The notes: generated by a model from the sequence alone, not told the origin. Numbered from the stretch's first letter, positions 1-14,447 are shown. The stretch: 44,986 nucleotides of DNA from Macromonas bipunctata (GCF_002837135.1 NZ_NWBQ01000004.1:1-44986), one strand, 5' to 3'. Numbers and translations: made by a program.

Positions 1-140
1 TAAATGCGATTGCCCTGAAGTTATCCACAAAGCCTGTGCATAACTTGCACCGGGGCACTACAATCGGTGCCCTGTTCTGGCCTACTGTCCACAGCCCGGC
101 GTCCCCCTTCCCTCCCTTTTTTTCTGCCCCGCCGCCCGTC
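1..140. promoter_or_regulatory. part of oriC / dnaA upstream region
   Basis: The 140 bases before dnaA hold a perfect DnaA box TTATCCACA at 21-29 and a second box in the opposite orientation at 35-43 (TGTGCATAA, reverse complement TTATGCACA). A weaker match, TGTCCACAG, lies at 86-94. Facing DnaA boxes directly upstream of dnaA are typical of a bacterial chromosomal origin or of the autoregulated dnaA promoter. Only the dnaA-proximal edge is inside the window, so the unwinding element and the remaining boxes cannot be assessed. Confidence 0.7.
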
Positions 141-1541
141 ATGTCCATGCGCCAGCCCAGCCTTTTACCCGAAGGCCCCGACTTGTGGGAGGCTTGCGTA
201 GACCGTCTGGCGCAGGAGATGGTGGACCAGCAGTTCAGCACCTGGATCCGCCCGCTGGTGGCCAAGGTCTCGCTCGACGGCGACAAGGTCACGCTGCTGG
301 TGGCCAACCGCTTCAAGATGGACTGGATCCGGGCCCAGTACGCCAGCAAGATCACCGCCACGCTGCACGAGGTGGCCGGGCGCCCGGTGGCGCTGGAGCT
401 GGCCATTGCCCAGCGCGAACCCGTGCCGGGCCGCGTGCTGCCCGCGCGTCGTCCACAAGATGCGGTGTTTGCCGAACTGCCCGACGTGGCCGCCGCGCCC
501 CAGCCCAAGGGCGAGGAGCACCGCCACCGCCTCAACCCCGCGCTCACCTTTGCCACCCTGGTCGAGGGCCCGGCCAACCACATGGCACGCACCGCCGCCG
601 GGCACGTGGCACAGCGCCCCGGTGCCATGTACAACCCGCTGTTCATCTACGGCGGCGTGGGGCTGGGCAAGACGCACCTGATGCACGCCATCGGCAACCA
701 GCTGCTGGCCGACAACCCGCAGGCGCGCGTGCTCTACATCCACGCCGAGCAATTCGTGTCGGACGTGGTGCGCGCCTACCAGCGCAAGACCTTCGACGAG
801 TTCAAGCGGCGCTACCATTCGCTGGACCTGCTGCTGATCGACGACATCCAGTTCTTTGCCAACAAGGAACGCACGCAAGAAGAGTTCTTCAACGCCTTTG
901 AGGCGCTGCTGACCAAGCAAAGCCACATCGTCATGACCAGCGACACCTACCCCAAGGGGCTGGCCGACATCCACGAGCGCCTGGTGTCGCGCTTTGACTC
1001 CGGGCTGGCGGTGGCCATCGAGCCACCGGCGCTGGACATGCGCGTGGCCATTTTGATGAGCAAGGCCGACACCGAAGGCGCGCGCATGCCCGAGGACGTG
1101 GCGTTCTACGTGGCCAAGAACGTGCGCTCCAACGTGCGTGAGTTGGAAGGCGCGCTGCGCAAGATCCTGGCCTACGCGCGCTTCAACCAGAAGGAGATCT
1201 CGATCCAGCTCGCGCGCGAGGCGCTCAAGGACCTGCTGGCGACCCAGAACCGACACATCGGCATCGAGGGCATCCAGAAAACCGTGGCCGACTTCTACAA
1301 GATCAAGGTTGCCGACATGCACTCCAAGGCCAGACCGGCCAAAATCGCGTTTCCACGCCAGGTGGCGATGTACCTGTCCAAGGAGCTCACCATCCAGAGC
1401 CTGCCCGAGATTGGCGAGCTGTTTGGGGGGCGCGACCACACCACCGTGCTGTACGCGGTGCGCAAGGTGGCCACCGAGCGCAAGAAAAACAGCGAGCTCA
1501 ACCACCAGTTGCACGTGCTGGAGCAGACCTTGCGCGGCTAG
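141..1541 (+). CDS. dnaA: chromosomal replication initiator DnaA
   Basis: Cytoplasmic AAA+ ATPase that binds DnaA boxes and opens oriC. I chose ATG 141 (466 aa, starting [12 protein letters not shown]); an upstream in-frame ATG at 36 would add a Pro/Phe-rich stretch unlike DnaA and would run over a DnaA box. Domain I is at the N-terminus ([20 protein letters not shown]). The AAA+ module has Walker [10 protein letters not shown] from about residue 171 and Walker [10 protein letters not shown] with D234-D235. Domain IV ends with the DnaA signature [15 protein letters not shown] near residue 429. Length is normal for the family. dnaN follows 93 nt downstream in the usual order. A start at ATG 147 is possible. 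Confidence 0.97.
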   Translation: MSMRQPSLLPEGPDLWEACVDRLAQEMVDQQFSTWIRPLVAKVSLDGDKVTLLVANRFKMDWIRAQYASKITATLHEVAGRPVALELAIAQREPVPGRVLPARRPQDAVFAELPDVAAAPQPKGEEHRHRLNPALTFATLVEGPANHMARTAAGHVAQRPGAMYNPLFIYGGVGLGKTHLMHAIGNQLLADNPQARVLYIHAEQFVSDVVRAYQRKTFDEFKRRYHSLDLLLIDDIQFFANKERTQEEFFNAFEALLTKQSHIVMTSDTYPKGLADIHERLVSRFDSGLAVAIEPPALDMRVAILMSKADTEGARMPEDVAFYVAKNVRSNVRELEGALRKILAYARFNQKEISIQLAREALKDLLATQNRHIGIEGIQKTVADFYKIKVADMHSKARPAKIAFPRQVAMYLSKELTIQSLPEIGELFGGRDHTTVLYAVRKVATERKKNSELNHQLHVLEQTLRG

Positions 1542-1634
1542 ACCCCCGAACCGACACCAAAACGCGGGACAATGTCAGACCACCCGCACTCCGTTTTTTC
1601 CCGACCCTTTTATCCGCTTGAGAAGTCCACACAC

Positions 1635-7189
<5,555 letters not shown>

Positions 7190-7206
7190 CCAGGAGCGCC
7201 AGGGCC

Positions 7207-8499
7207 ATGCTGATGCCGCTGCCACCGGGCCTGCTTGAACTCAAGGTTCCGGTGCCCATCAACATCTGGGACTCCGACGGCAAGGTGCTGCTGCTGCGCC
7301 GGGGCGAGGTCGTCACCAGCGAGCAGCAGCGCCAGCTCACGCTGACGCGCAACCCCACGGTGCTGACGCGCGAGTACCGGATCTGGAAGACCGCCTACTC
7401 GGCCCAGCTCGACAGCCTGGTGCGCCAGGAAACCTCGCTCAAGCGCATTGCCGAGATCAAGCCCCCCACCGACCTCAAGGGGCTGGACGTGATCGAGGAC
7501 GAGCCGCGCGGCGGCTGGAGCGACGACCCGCTGGAAGGCTGGCACGAGCTGCACCGCGCCCTGACCCAGCTGCTGCACCGCCCCACCGAGCGGCCCGCGT
7601 TTGTGGAGCGGCTGGAGGACGTGGAGACGCACCTGCTGCACCTGCTGCAGACCCGCCCCGACGACAGCCTGCTGGTGCTGGTGCAGCTGCTGAGCGAACG
7701 CCGCGGCCAGGCGGCACGCCACAGCTACAGCGCCGCCCACGCCCTGATGGCCGCCGTGCTGTGCCAGCTGGTGGCCAGCGCGGCGGGCATGGCAGAGCTG
7801 GAGCTGGCGTCGCTGCGCCGCGCCGCGCTGACCATGAACATCGGCATGGCGCAGCTGCAAGACCACCTGACCCAGCACACCGGCCCGCTGACGCCCGAGC
7901 ACAAGCAGGCCATCCACCAGCACCCCACCACCGGTGCTGCCCTGCTGCGCCAGCTGGAAGTGCGCGACGCCGAATGGCTGCGCCTGGTGCAGGAGCACCA
8001 CGAGAACGAGTCCGGCTTTGGCTACCCGGCGGGCAAGCCGGTGCAGGACATGGCGCACGGCATCCTGAAAGCCGCCGACGTGTTCGTGGCCCGCATCAGC
8101 CCGCGCGCCAGCCGCCGGGGCCTGCTGCCGCACATGGTGGCGCGCGACGTGTACCTGGGCCCCGATGGCAAGCCGACCGCATTTGGCGCCCTGTTCGTCA
8201 AGCAACTGGGCATGTACCTGCCCGGCAGCTACGTGCGCCTGGTCACGGGCGAGGTGGCGATCGTAGTGCGCCGGGGCCGACGCGCCAACACGCCGTGGAC
8301 CTACGCCATCGTCAACGCCAAGGGCCTGCCCATGGCCCAGCCCAGCCTGCGCGACACCCACGACCCCGCCTGCGAGGCCAAGGGCAGCGTGGCGGTGGAC
8401 GAGGTGAAAGTGCGCGTCAATCTGGAACAGCTACTGGCCAAGTGCCAGGATCTGGAGCGCAACCTGCGCCTGGCGGCCCAGCAAGCACCCATGGCGTAG
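7207..8499 (+). CDS. degenerate HD-GYP domain protein
   Basis: Predicted cytoplasmic protein of 430 aa, 17 nt after gyrB, with AGGAG at 7191-7195 before ATG 7207. The C-terminal half resembles the HD-GYP cyclic-di-GMP phosphodiesterase fold: ARHSYSAAHALMAA, then LTPEHKQAIHQHPTTGAALL, then HHENESGFGYP (the HHExxxGxGYP signature) and KAADVF. The defining HD pair is missing: where LLHDIGK is expected the sequence reads LTMNIGM, so HD is Met-Asn and the following Lys is Met. The N-terminal 150 residues are not recognised. With one metal-ligand pair lost, it may be catalytically dead and act as a nucleotide sensor or scaffold; that is inference. No membrane segment or receiver domain is visible. 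Confidence 0.75.
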   Translation: MLMPLPPGLLELKVPVPINIWDSDGKVLLLRRGEVVTSEQQRQLTLTRNPTVLTREYRIWKTAYSAQLDSLVRQETSLKRIAEIKPPTDLKGLDVIEDEPRGGWSDDPLEGWHELHRALTQLLHRPTERPAFVERLEDVETHLLHLLQTRPDDSLLVLVQLLSERRGQAARHSYSAAHALMAAVLCQLVASAAGMAELELASLRRAALTMNIGMAQLQDHLTQHTGPLTPEHKQAIHQHPTTGAALLRQLEVRDAEWLRLVQEHHENESGFGYPAGKPVQDMAHGILKAADVFVARISPRASRRGLLPHMVARDVYLGPDGKPTAFGALFVKQLGMYLPGSYVRLVTGEVAIVVRRGRRANTPWTYAIVNAKGLPMAQPSLRDTHDPACEAKGSVAVDEVKVRVNLEQLLAKCQDLERNLRLAAQQAPMA

Positions 8500-8539
8500 C
8501 CCACGCCCGGCACCCATCCCACCCAATCAGCCCCACACC

Positions 8540-8896
8540 ATGCCCCACACCCTGCCCCCCTGCCCGCAATGCGGCCTTGAGAACACCTACCCCGATGGCA
8601 CGCAGCTGGTCTGCCCCGACTGCGGCTTTGAATGGCCCGCCAACGCCGCTGCCACCAGCGACGACGACACCGAAGGCGACGGCGTGGTGCGCGACGCCAA
8701 CGGCAACCCGCTGGCCGACGGCGACAGCGTGATCCTGGTGAAGGACCTCAAGGTGAAAGGCGCCGGCGCAACGCTGAAGAAAGGCACCAAGATCAAAAGC
8801 ATTCGCCTGGTGGACGGTGCCGATGGCCACAACGTGGACTGCAAAACCGACCTGGGCAGCCTGCTGCTCAAGTCGGGGTTCCTGAAAAAGGCCTGA
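8540..8896 (+). CDS. yjdM: zinc-ribbon protein of the YjdM/PhnA family
   Basis: 118 aa. An N-terminal zinc ribbon, CPQCG then CPDCGFEW, is followed by the compact conserved domain GDSVILVKDLKVKGAGATLKKGTKIKSI. Length and both domains match the YjdM (formerly PhnA) family. Historically it was linked with alkylphosphonate use, but its real function is unclear and there are no phosphonate genes here. No good Shine-Dalgarno is visible before ATG 8540. It converges with proA, whose stop lies 30 nt away. The protein looks complete. Confidence 0.85.
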   Translation: MPHTLPPCPQCGLENTYPDGTQLVCPDCGFEWPANAAATSDDDTEGDGVVRDANGNPLADGDSVILVKDLKVKGAGATLKKGTKIKSIRLVDGADGHNVDCKTDLGSLLLKSGFLKKA

Positions 8897-8925
8897 CGCA
8901 GCCCAAGCGTTGTGCCAGCGCGGGT

Positions 8926-10209
8926 TCAGCCGCGCACTTCGCCCTCGCCCAGCACCACGTACTTGAGCGAAGTCAGGCCTTCCACGCCCACCGGGCCACG
9001 GGCGTGGAACTTGTCGGTGCTGATGCCAATCTCGGCACCCAGGCCGTACTCGAAGCCATCGGCAAAGCGCGTGCTGGCGTTGACCATCACGCTGCTGGAA
9101 TCGACCTCGCGCAAAAATTGCTGCGCGTGGCGGTGGTCGGTGGTCAGAATGGCCTCGGTGTGGCCACTGGAATAGCGGTTGATGTGGGCGATGGCTTCGT
9201 CCACCCCTGCCACCACTTTGACGCTGATGACGGGGGCCAGGTATTCCTCACTCCAGTCGGCTTCGGTGGCGGGTTTGAGCAACGCCGCCGGGGCCACGGT
9301 CGCCAACAGGCGCAACGCTTCGGGGCAGCCGCGCATTTCCACACCCTTGCGCGCAAACACCACCCCCATGCGCGGCAAAAAGTCGGCGGCCACGCCACGC
9401 GCCACCAACAGGCTCTCAGTCGCGTTACAAGGGCTGTATTTCTGCGTTTTAGCGTTGTCGGTCACTTGCACAGCCATGTCGATGTCGCACGGATCGTCCA
9501 CATAGGTGTGGCAGTTGCCATCCAAGTGCTTGATGACGGGCACCTTGGCCTCGCGGCTGATGCGCTCGATCAGGCCCTTGCCACCGCGCGGGATGATGAC
9601 ATCCACGTAAGCGGGCATGGTGATGAGTTGGCCCACGGCCTCGCGGTCGGTGGTGGGCACCAGTTGCACCGCCTCGGCGGGCAAGCCTGCTTGCACCAGT
9701 GCTTGCTGCACCAGCGCGGCCAAAGCGCGGTTGCTGTCGATGGCCTCGGAGCCACCACGCAGGATGCAGGCGTTGCCGCTCTTGATGCTCAAGGACGCGG
9801 CTTCGATGGTGACGTTGGGACGGCTCTCGTAGATCATGCCAAACACGCCAATCGGCACCCGCATCTGGCCGACGCGGATGCCGCTGGGCTGCTGCTTCAT
9901 GCCGATGATTTCACCCATGATGTCGGGCATGGCCGCGAGTTGTTCACAGCCTTCGGCACAGGTCTCGATCACCTTCGGCGTGAGCTTGAGGCGATCGACC
10001 ATAGGTTCGCTCAGGCCAGCGGCGCGGGCACGTTCCAGGTCTTTGGCGTTCTCGGTTTGCAACGCGTCTACGTTGGCGCGCAGCAAGGTGGCCAGCGCAC
10101 GCAAGGCGCGCACTTTGGTGGCCGCACCCGCCTTGGCCATCAGGGCGCTGGCGGTCTTGGCCTGCTGGCCCAGGGTGTGCATCAGTTCAACGGTCGAAGG
10201 GGTGCTCAT
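8926..10209 (-). CDS. proA: gamma-glutamyl phosphate reductase
   Basis: Second step of proline biosynthesis: NADPH-dependent reduction of gamma-glutamyl phosphate to glutamate semialdehyde. 427 aa of the aldehyde dehydrogenase superfamily. Diagnostic segments are [51 protein letters not shown] and the catalytic cysteine in [12 protein letters not shown]; the C-terminus has SRSS-like nucleotide contacts replaced by [16 protein letters not shown], the usual ProA form. GGAG is placed about 9 nt before ATG 10209. proB is not adjacent. The NERD gene upstream ends in its own terminator, so proA probably has its own promoter. Length is normal. Confidence 0.96.
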   Translation of the reverse strand: MSTPSTVELMHTLGQQAKTASALMAKAGAATKVRALRALATLLRANVDALQTENAKDLERARAAGLSEPMVDRLKLTPKVIETCAEGCEQLAAMPDIMGEIIGMKQQPSGIRVGQMRVPIGVFGMIYESRPNVTIEAASLSIKSGNACILRGGSEAIDSNRALAALVQQALVQAGLPAEAVQLVPTTDREAVGQLITMPAYVDVIIPRGGKGLIERISREAKVPVIKHLDGNCHTYVDDPCDIDMAVQVTDNAKTQKYSPCNATESLLVARGVAADFLPRMGVVFARKGVEMRGCPEALRLLATVAPAALLKPATEADWSEEYLAPVISVKVVAGVDEAIAHINRYSSGHTEAILTTDHRHAQQFLREVDSSSVMVNASTRFADGFEYGLGAEIGISTDKFHARGPVGVEGLTSLKYVVLGEGEVRG

Positions 10210-10227
10210 GGTTCAATCTCCATCCAG

Positions 10228-10248
10228 AAAAAAGGGCCGCTGGGCCCT
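10228..10248 (-). terminator. Rho-independent terminator of the MarR-NERD unit
   Basis: Read on the minus strand, a 6-bp stem AGGGCC/GGCCCT with a 4-nt loop is followed directly by six T (plus-strand A run 10228-10233). It lies just past the stop of the NERD gene and before the proA start. Confidence 0.75.
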
Positions 10249-10255
10249 GTGTGAC

Positions 10256-11044
10256 TCAATGGCTGGCATTGTGCCGCTGTTGGCGCGGGCGGTGGGCAGG
10301 CACGGCGTGCGCGGGCGGCGTGATGAAGTCGGGCAGGCGGTAAGGGTCTTCGGGCTGGTGCGCGGCCAGCAGGCGTTGGCCCCAGTCCAACAAGGTGGTA
10401 CGGCTGCACTGGTTGAGCCAACCGCGCAAACCGCCCCACCAGCCTTGCGGCTGTGCCAGCAGCGGGTGCTCGGGCGTGAGTTGATCGGCCTTGAGGATGC
10501 CCGCGTTGCGGCCCCAGCGGGCCTGGGTGGGCCAATCGGCCCGCGTGTGCGGATGCAGCAGCACCACGTGCTGGAACGCCGGGCTGCGGTGCAGGCGCCC
10601 GGCCACGCCCAAAGCCGCCAGCCCCTGCCGCAACAGGCGCGCGTGGCGCTGGCTTTGTTCCAACGGCTGGCGCTCGGGTGAAAAGTGTCGCCCATCGGCG
10701 TAGTACACATCAAAGCGGCCACGGGCATCAATGTGCAACTGGCCGCCGTAGTGCTTGGTCTCCAGCAGGCAGCACTGGAAGTGGCGCCCCAGCAGCAGGT
10801 GGTCGATCTGCGCCGTTTCGTGGCCCACGCGCAGGCGCAAGTCGTGCAGCAACACGTGGTGGGGGCTGTCGGCAAAGCAGCGGTCGAGGTAGAGCGCCGA
10901 CACCTGCTCGCCCTCCCAGCCTTTGCGGGTGCGGAAGGCTTGGTCGATGGCCCACTGGCGCGCCTCACCGTCGGGCAAACGCCGGGCCAGTGCGGCCAGA
11001 AACGCCAACCGCTGGGTTTTGTCGTCGGCGGATTTCAGCAGCAC
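10256..11044 (-). CDS. NERD domain protein
   Basis: 262 aa starting with GTG at 11044. Residues about 40-150 resemble the NERD (nuclease-related) domain: GWEGEQVSALYLD near the start, ETAQIDHLLLGRHFQCCLLETKHYGG in the core (Asp of IDHLL and the ExK of LLETKHY), and a later helix that ends FQHVVLLHP. These residues correspond to the putative nuclease acidic/Lys set, but activity of NERD proteins is rarely shown. The C-terminal 110 residues are poorly conserved and end in a basic tail. It lies 18 nt downstream of a marR gene on the same strand and is followed by a terminator, so the two probably form an operon. No membrane segment is seen. Confidence 0.75.
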   Translation of the reverse strand: MLLKSADDKTQRLAFLAALARRLPDGEARQWAIDQAFRTRKGWEGEQVSALYLDRCFADSPHHVLLHDLRLRVGHETAQIDHLLLGRHFQCCLLETKHYGGQLHIDARGRFDVYYADGRHFSPERQPLEQSQRHARLLRQGLAALGVAGRLHRSPAFQHVVLLHPHTRADWPTQARWGRNAGILKADQLTPEHPLLAQPQGWWGGLRGWLNQCSRTTLLDWGQRLLAAHQPEDPYRLPDFITPPAHAVPAHRPRQQRHNASH

Positions 11045-11062
11045 CGGGCGGGGCCTGGGGTG

Positions 11063-11557
11063 TCAGGCTTCCACTTCACCGGGCGCACGGCTGAGGGCGT
11101 TGTTTTCGGTGATGAGGCGCAGCAGCATCCGCATGAACTCGGGGCGTTCTTGTTCGGTCAGCGGGGCCAGCATCAGCTCTTGGGCACGCAACATGTCGGG
11201 CACCAGGCCTTGCAGCAGTTGTTCGCCTTCGGGCGTGAGGTGCAGTTGGCGCACGCGGCGGTCTTCGGGCGTGGTGTTGCGCGTGAGCAGGCCGCGCAGT
11301 TCCAGCCGGTTCACCACCCCGGCGGTGGTGGAGGTGTCTTGCGCAATGGTGCGCGCCAGCGTGCGCTGGTCAATGCCCGGCTGGTTGTGAACCACCTGCA
11401 AGGCGGCGTATTGCACCGGCGTGATGCCGTGGGTGTGGGTTTCGTGCAAAAAAACGCCCACCGCAATCTGGTGCAAGCGCCGGATGGCGTGCCCCGGCTG
11501 GGTGTTGATATCGACCGTGGCCTGTGCGACGGGCGCGGTGTCTGGTGCTGAACTCAT
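11063..11557 (-). CDS. MarR family transcriptional regulator (candidate aromatic-acid regulator)
   Basis: 164 aa with a MarR winged helix: ITPVQYAALQVVHNQPGIDQRTLARTIAQDTSTTAGVVNRLELRGLL, then the wing DRRVRQLHLTPEG. MarR proteins are usually dimeric repressors released by phenolic ligands. The gene is about 560 nt from the rightward 3-hydroxybenzoate operon, separated only by a small secreted-protein gene, so it may regulate that operon; this is inference. It heads a probable operon with the NERD gene. There is no Shine-Dalgarno; TAAAAT ends exactly 6 nt before ATG 11557, which fits a leaderless mRNA. Confidence 0.88.
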   Translation of the reverse strand: MSSAPDTAPVAQATVDINTQPGHAIRRLHQIAVGVFLHETHTHGITPVQYAALQVVHNQPGIDQRTLARTIAQDTSTTAGVVNRLELRGLLTRNTTPEDRRVRQLHLTPEGEQLLQGLVPDMLRAQELMLAPLTEQERPEFMRMLLRLITENNALSRAPGEVEA

Positions 11558-11563
11558 GCCCTG

Positions 11564-11569
11564 ATTTTA
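11564..11569 (-). promoter_or_regulatory. -10-like TAAAAT, 6 nt before marR ATG
   Basis: Minus-strand TAAAAT followed by CAGGGC and then ATG. Transcription would be expected to start at or next to the A of ATG. No Shine-Dalgarno is present and no convincing -35 was seen. Confidence 0.4.
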
Positions 11570-11624
11570 GGCAGGCGATGCTTACGCCAACACTGCAAGC
11601 GCCACAGCGGCCTCCAGCGCCGCC

Positions 11625-11954
11625 TCAACGGCACCCAAACTGGTTGCACACGCGCTGGTAGCCGTTGATGCGGTCGGAGCTGTAACTGCGCGAGCCGTCG
11701 GGCGACATGGTGGCGTTGCCCACCCAGTCCTTGTCGTTGTTGCCGGGGCGCGCGGGCAGCGCGCCGCCGGGCATGATCTGGCGGCTCTCTGCCGGGACAG
11801 CCGCCGACTGCGCCGCCGCCTTGAAGCACGCCAGCCGCTTGCCCGCGTCGGGCAAGGCGTTGCAGCCTTCCAGCAGCGCATCTGGCGCACCTTGCGCCTG
11901 GGCCAGCGTGGCCACCACGCACAACAACACGGAAACAGCGGTCGGTTTTAACAT
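11625..11954 (-). CDS. small secreted protein of unknown function
   Basis: 109 aa from ATG 11954. The first 21 residues (MLKPTAVSVLLCVVATLAQAQ) form a Sec signal peptide with cleavage expected after AQA. The mature part has CNALPDAGKRLACFKAAA, a two-cysteine motif shared by several short exported proteobacterial proteins, then a Pro/Gly-rich stretch and a C-terminal CNQFGC. I do not recognise a function. Longer starts are possible (ATG 11981) but would bury the signal peptide. It is transcribed away from the 3-hydroxybenzoate operon. TACACT lies exactly 6 nt before ATG and there is no Shine-Dalgarno. Confidence 0.6.
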   Translation of the reverse strand: MLKPTAVSVLLCVVATLAQAQGAPDALLEGCNALPDAGKRLACFKAAAQSAAVPAESRQIMPGGALPARPGNNDKDWVGNATMSPDGSRSYSSDRINGYQRVCNQFGCR

Positions 11955-11960
11955 GCCCAC

Positions 11961-11966
11961 AGTGTA
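11961..11966 (-). promoter_or_regulatory. -10-like TACACT, 6 nt before the secreted-protein ATG
   Basis: Minus-strand TACACT, then GTGGGC, then ATG 11954. The spacing equals the usual distance between a -10 box and the transcription start, so the mRNA may begin at the start codon. Evidence is spacing and base composition only. Confidence 0.35.
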
Positions 11967-12045
11967 GGCATTTGCGCGCATGGCGCAAGACCAGCGCCAC
12001 ACCTTCGGGAAAACCCTGTTGCACTGGGCTTGTAGCTCGGTTAAA

Positions 12046-12073
12046 TTGTCACTATACTGATCGTACGTACACT
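12046..12073 (+). promoter_or_regulatory. promoter/operator of the 3-hydroxybenzoate operon
   Basis: TTGTCA at 12046-12051 and TACACT at 12068-12073 are separated by 16 bp, about 45 bp before the hydroxylase ATG. The 8-bp palindrome GTACGTAC (12063-12070) overlaps the -10 and could be part of an operator. An alternative -10, TATACT at 12053-12058, lacks a good -35. The same TTGTCR-N16-TACACT arrangement stands before the TRAP dctP gene (22641-22668, minus strand). Confidence 0.45.
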
Positions 12074-12117
12074 GACGTTGTGTCGGTGCCCCCTTTTGAA
12101 ACATGGAGAGCAACCCA

Positions 12118-13341
12118 ATGAGCGACAAGCAATCTCAACTTCCCGTGCTGGTGTCCGGCGGTGGCATTGGTGGTCTGGCCGCGGCGCTGGCGCTGGTGCG
12201 TCAGGGCTTCCAGGTGCAGGTGTTTGAACAAGCCCCCGAGATTGGCGAGATTGGCGCTGGCATCCAGCTCGGCCCGAACGCTTTCCACGCTTTCGACGCC
12301 CTGGGCGTGGGTGAAAAGGCCCGTGGCCGCGCCGTCTACACCGACTACATGGTGATGCACGACGCGCTCGACGAGACCCTGGTCGGCAAGATCGAGACCG
12401 GCGAGGCCTTCCGCCAGCGCTTTGGCAACCCCTACGCCGTGATCCACCGCGTGGACGTACACAAGTCGCTGCTCGAAGGCGCTGTCGAGACCGGCCGCGT
12501 CGAGTTCTTCACCAACACCCGCATCGAGAAGGTCGAGCAGGACGAGGCCACCAAGGTGGTCACCGCCATCGACCAGAACGGCAAGCGCTGGACCGGCCAG
12601 GCCCTGATCGGCGCCGACGGCGGCAAGAGCGTGGTGCGCACCCAGTACGTGAACGACCCGCCGCGCGTGACCGGCCACGTGGTGTACCGCGCCGTGGTGG
12701 ACAAGGCCGACTTCCCCGAAGACCTGAAGTGGAACGCCGCCAGCCTGTGGGCCGGCCCCAAGTGCCACCTGGTGCACTACCCGCTGCGTGGCGGCGAGCA
12801 GTACAACGTGGTGGTGACCTTCCACAGCCGCCAGCAGGAACAATGGGGCGTAACTGACGGCTCCAAGGAAGAAGTGGAAAGCTACTTCCAGGGCATCTGC
12901 CCCAAGGCGCGCCAGCTCATCGAGCTGCCCGAGACCTGGAAACGCTGGGCCACCGCCGACCGCGAGCCGATCCCGAACTGGGTCTTTGGCCGCACCACCA
13001 TTCTGGGCGATGCCGCCCACCCCACCACCCAGTACATGGCCCAAGGCGCCTGCATGGCCATGGAAGATGCCGTGACGCTGGGTGAGGCCCTGCGCGTGAC
13101 CCGCCAGGCCGATGGCTCGGCCGACTGGGACGCCGCGCTGCAGCTGTACCAGAAGAACCGCATCGCCCGCACCGGCCGCATCGTGCTGTCGGGCCGCGAG
13201 ATGGGCCGCCTGTACCACGCCGCTGGCGTGGAGCGCCTGATCCGCAACAGCCTGTGGAAGGGCCGCACGCAGGAGCGTTTCTACGACGCGATCGAGTGGC
13301 TGTACGGCTGGAACGTCAACAACTGCCTGCAACAAGGCTGA
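12118..13341 (+). CDS. mhbM: 3-hydroxybenzoate 6-hydroxylase (FAD monooxygenase)
   Basis: Flavin-dependent aromatic hydroxylase predicted to convert 3-hydroxybenzoate plus NAD(P)H and O2 to gentisate. I chose ATG 12118 because GGAGAG lies 7 nt before it (407 aa); ATG 12103 would overlap that site. The Rossmann FAD motif is VSGGGIGGLAAALALVRQGF, followed by EQAPEIGEIGAGIQLGPNA; the DG motif is ALIGADGGKSVVR; the second FAD site is ILGDAAHPTTQYMAQGACMAMEDA. A salicylate hydroxylase is a close alternative by sequence, but the downstream gentisate dioxygenase, fumarylpyruvate hydrolase and maleylpyruvate isomerase genes favour 3-hydroxybenzoate. It is the first gene of the operon. Equivalent names are nagX and xlnD. 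Confidence 0.87.
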   Translation: MSDKQSQLPVLVSGGGIGGLAAALALVRQGFQVQVFEQAPEIGEIGAGIQLGPNAFHAFDALGVGEKARGRAVYTDYMVMHDALDETLVGKIETGEAFRQRFGNPYAVIHRVDVHKSLLEGAVETGRVEFFTNTRIEKVEQDEATKVVTAIDQNGKRWTGQALIGADGGKSVVRTQYVNDPPRVTGHVVYRAVVDKADFPEDLKWNAASLWAGPKCHLVHYPLRGGEQYNVVVTFHSRQQEQWGVTDGSKEEVESYFQGICPKARQLIELPETWKRWATADREPIPNWVFGRTTILGDAAHPTTQYMAQGACMAMEDAVTLGEALRVTRQADGSADWDAALQLYQKNRIARTGRIVLSGREMGRLYHAAGVERLIRNSLWKGRTQERFYDAIEWLYGWNVNNCLQQG

Positions 13342-13374
13342 TACCCGTCACCTGTCACGTTAAAGGACACGAAG

Positions 13375-14430
13375 ATGCAAGACACTGGCCGTTTTGACAC
13401 CCTGGGCCGTCTGGAAGACCTGCCGCAGGACTACCGCGACGAACTGACCCAGCACAACCTGGTGCCCCTGTGGCCCAGCCTGCGCGCCGTGCTGCCGCCG
13501 CACGTGCCGGCGCGCAAGACCCAGCCGACCCACTGGCCCTACGCCAAGCTGCGCGAGCTGCTGCTCAAGGCCGGCGAGTTGACCCCGATCGAAAAGGCCG
13601 AGCGCCGCGTGCTGGTGCTGGCCAACCCCGGCCACGGCCTGGAAAAGATGCAGGCCAGCGCCGCCATGTACCTGGGCATGCAACTGCTGCTGCCCGGCGA
13701 ACTAGCCCCGGCCCACAAGCACACCCCCAACGCCGTGCGCATGGTGGTGGAAGGCGAAGGCGCGTGGACACTGGTCAACGGCGAAAAATGCCCCATGAGC
13801 CGTGGCGATTTGATCCTCACCCCCACCGGCTTGTGGCACGAACACGGCCACGACGGCGACCAGCCGGTGATCTGGCTGGACGTGCTGGATTTGCCGCTGG
13901 TGTACTACATCGAAGCCTCGTACCACGAGGAAGTGCCAAGCCAGACCGTGGTACCGGGCCAGGGCGCCAAGTCCTACGCCCGTGGCGGCGTGGCTCCGAC
14001 CACCGTGTTCCAGCGTGCCGACAAGGCCTACCCCATGCTGCGCTACCCGTGGGCCGACGCCAAGGCCGCGCTGGAGTCCATCGCCGCCGACCTGCCAGAC
14101 CAGGAATGCGTGCAAGTCACCTACATCAACCCGGAAACCGGCAAGGATGCGGAAAACATCCTCGGCTTCTACGCCCTGATGCTGCGCCCGGGCCAGACCC
14201 TGCGCCTGCCGGCGCGCTCGCCAGCCCAGGTGTTCCACCAGATCGAAGGCAGCGCCGACGTGAGCGTGGAAGCCCAAGCCTTCACACTGGCCGAAGCCGA
14301 CACCTGCGCCGTGCCGGGCTACACCGCCGTCACGCTGACCAACCGCTCCGCCAACGCACCGGCCTTCCTGTTCGTGGCCGATGAAGCCCCGCTGCACCGC
14401 AAGCTGGGCGTGTACGAGAACCGTGGTTAA
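13375..14430 (+). CDS. nagI: gentisate 1,2-dioxygenase
   Basis: Fe(II) ring-cleavage dioxygenase giving maleylpyruvate from gentisate. 351 aa with AAAGGA about 8 nt before ATG 13375. It is a bicupin: the N-terminal cupin carries H114-K-H116 in PAHKHTPNAVRMVVEGEGAW and His155 in GLWHEHGHDG, the expected iron ligands; the C-terminal cupin (RPGQTLRLPARSPAQVFHQIEG) is degenerate, as is usual for the family. The segment LDLPLVYYIEASYHE is characteristic. It lies 33 nt after the hydroxylase gene and is clearly co-transcribed. Also named gtdA. Length is normal and no ligand is lost. Confidence 0.95.
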   Translation: MQDTGRFDTLGRLEDLPQDYRDELTQHNLVPLWPSLRAVLPPHVPARKTQPTHWPYAKLRELLLKAGELTPIEKAERRVLVLANPGHGLEKMQASAAMYLGMQLLLPGELAPAHKHTPNAVRMVVEGEGAWTLVNGEKCPMSRGDLILTPTGLWHEHGHDGDQPVIWLDVLDLPLVYYIEASYHEEVPSQTVVPGQGAKSYARGGVAPTTVFQRADKAYPMLRYPWADAKAALESIAADLPDQECVQVTYINPETGKDAENILGFYALMLRPGQTLRLPARSPAQVFHQIEGSADVSVEAQAFTLAEADTCAVPGYTAVTLTNRSANAPAFLFVADEAPLHRKLGVYENRG

Positions 14431-14447
14431 TCTGCGCTAACCTTGCC

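Noticed and set aside
36-140. ATG at 36 as the dnaA start
   Set aside because: It would translate the DnaA-box region and add a Pro/Phe-rich segment; ATG 141 gives a normal DnaA N-terminus.
165-1514. Long open frames opposite dnaA, gyrB, proA and other genes
   Set aside because: They are antisense frames of strong high-GC genes, with His/Val/Gln-rich composition and no motifs; codon-position bias explains their length.
1555-1605. GCGGG/CCCGC with a later T6 run after dnaA as a terminator
   Set aside because: The stem is only 5 bp with a 14-nt loop and the T run is not adjacent; dnaA and dnaN are probably co-transcribed.
12103-12117. ATG 12103 as the hydroxylase start
   Set aside because: GGAGAG lies within this extension and is correctly spaced for ATG 12118.
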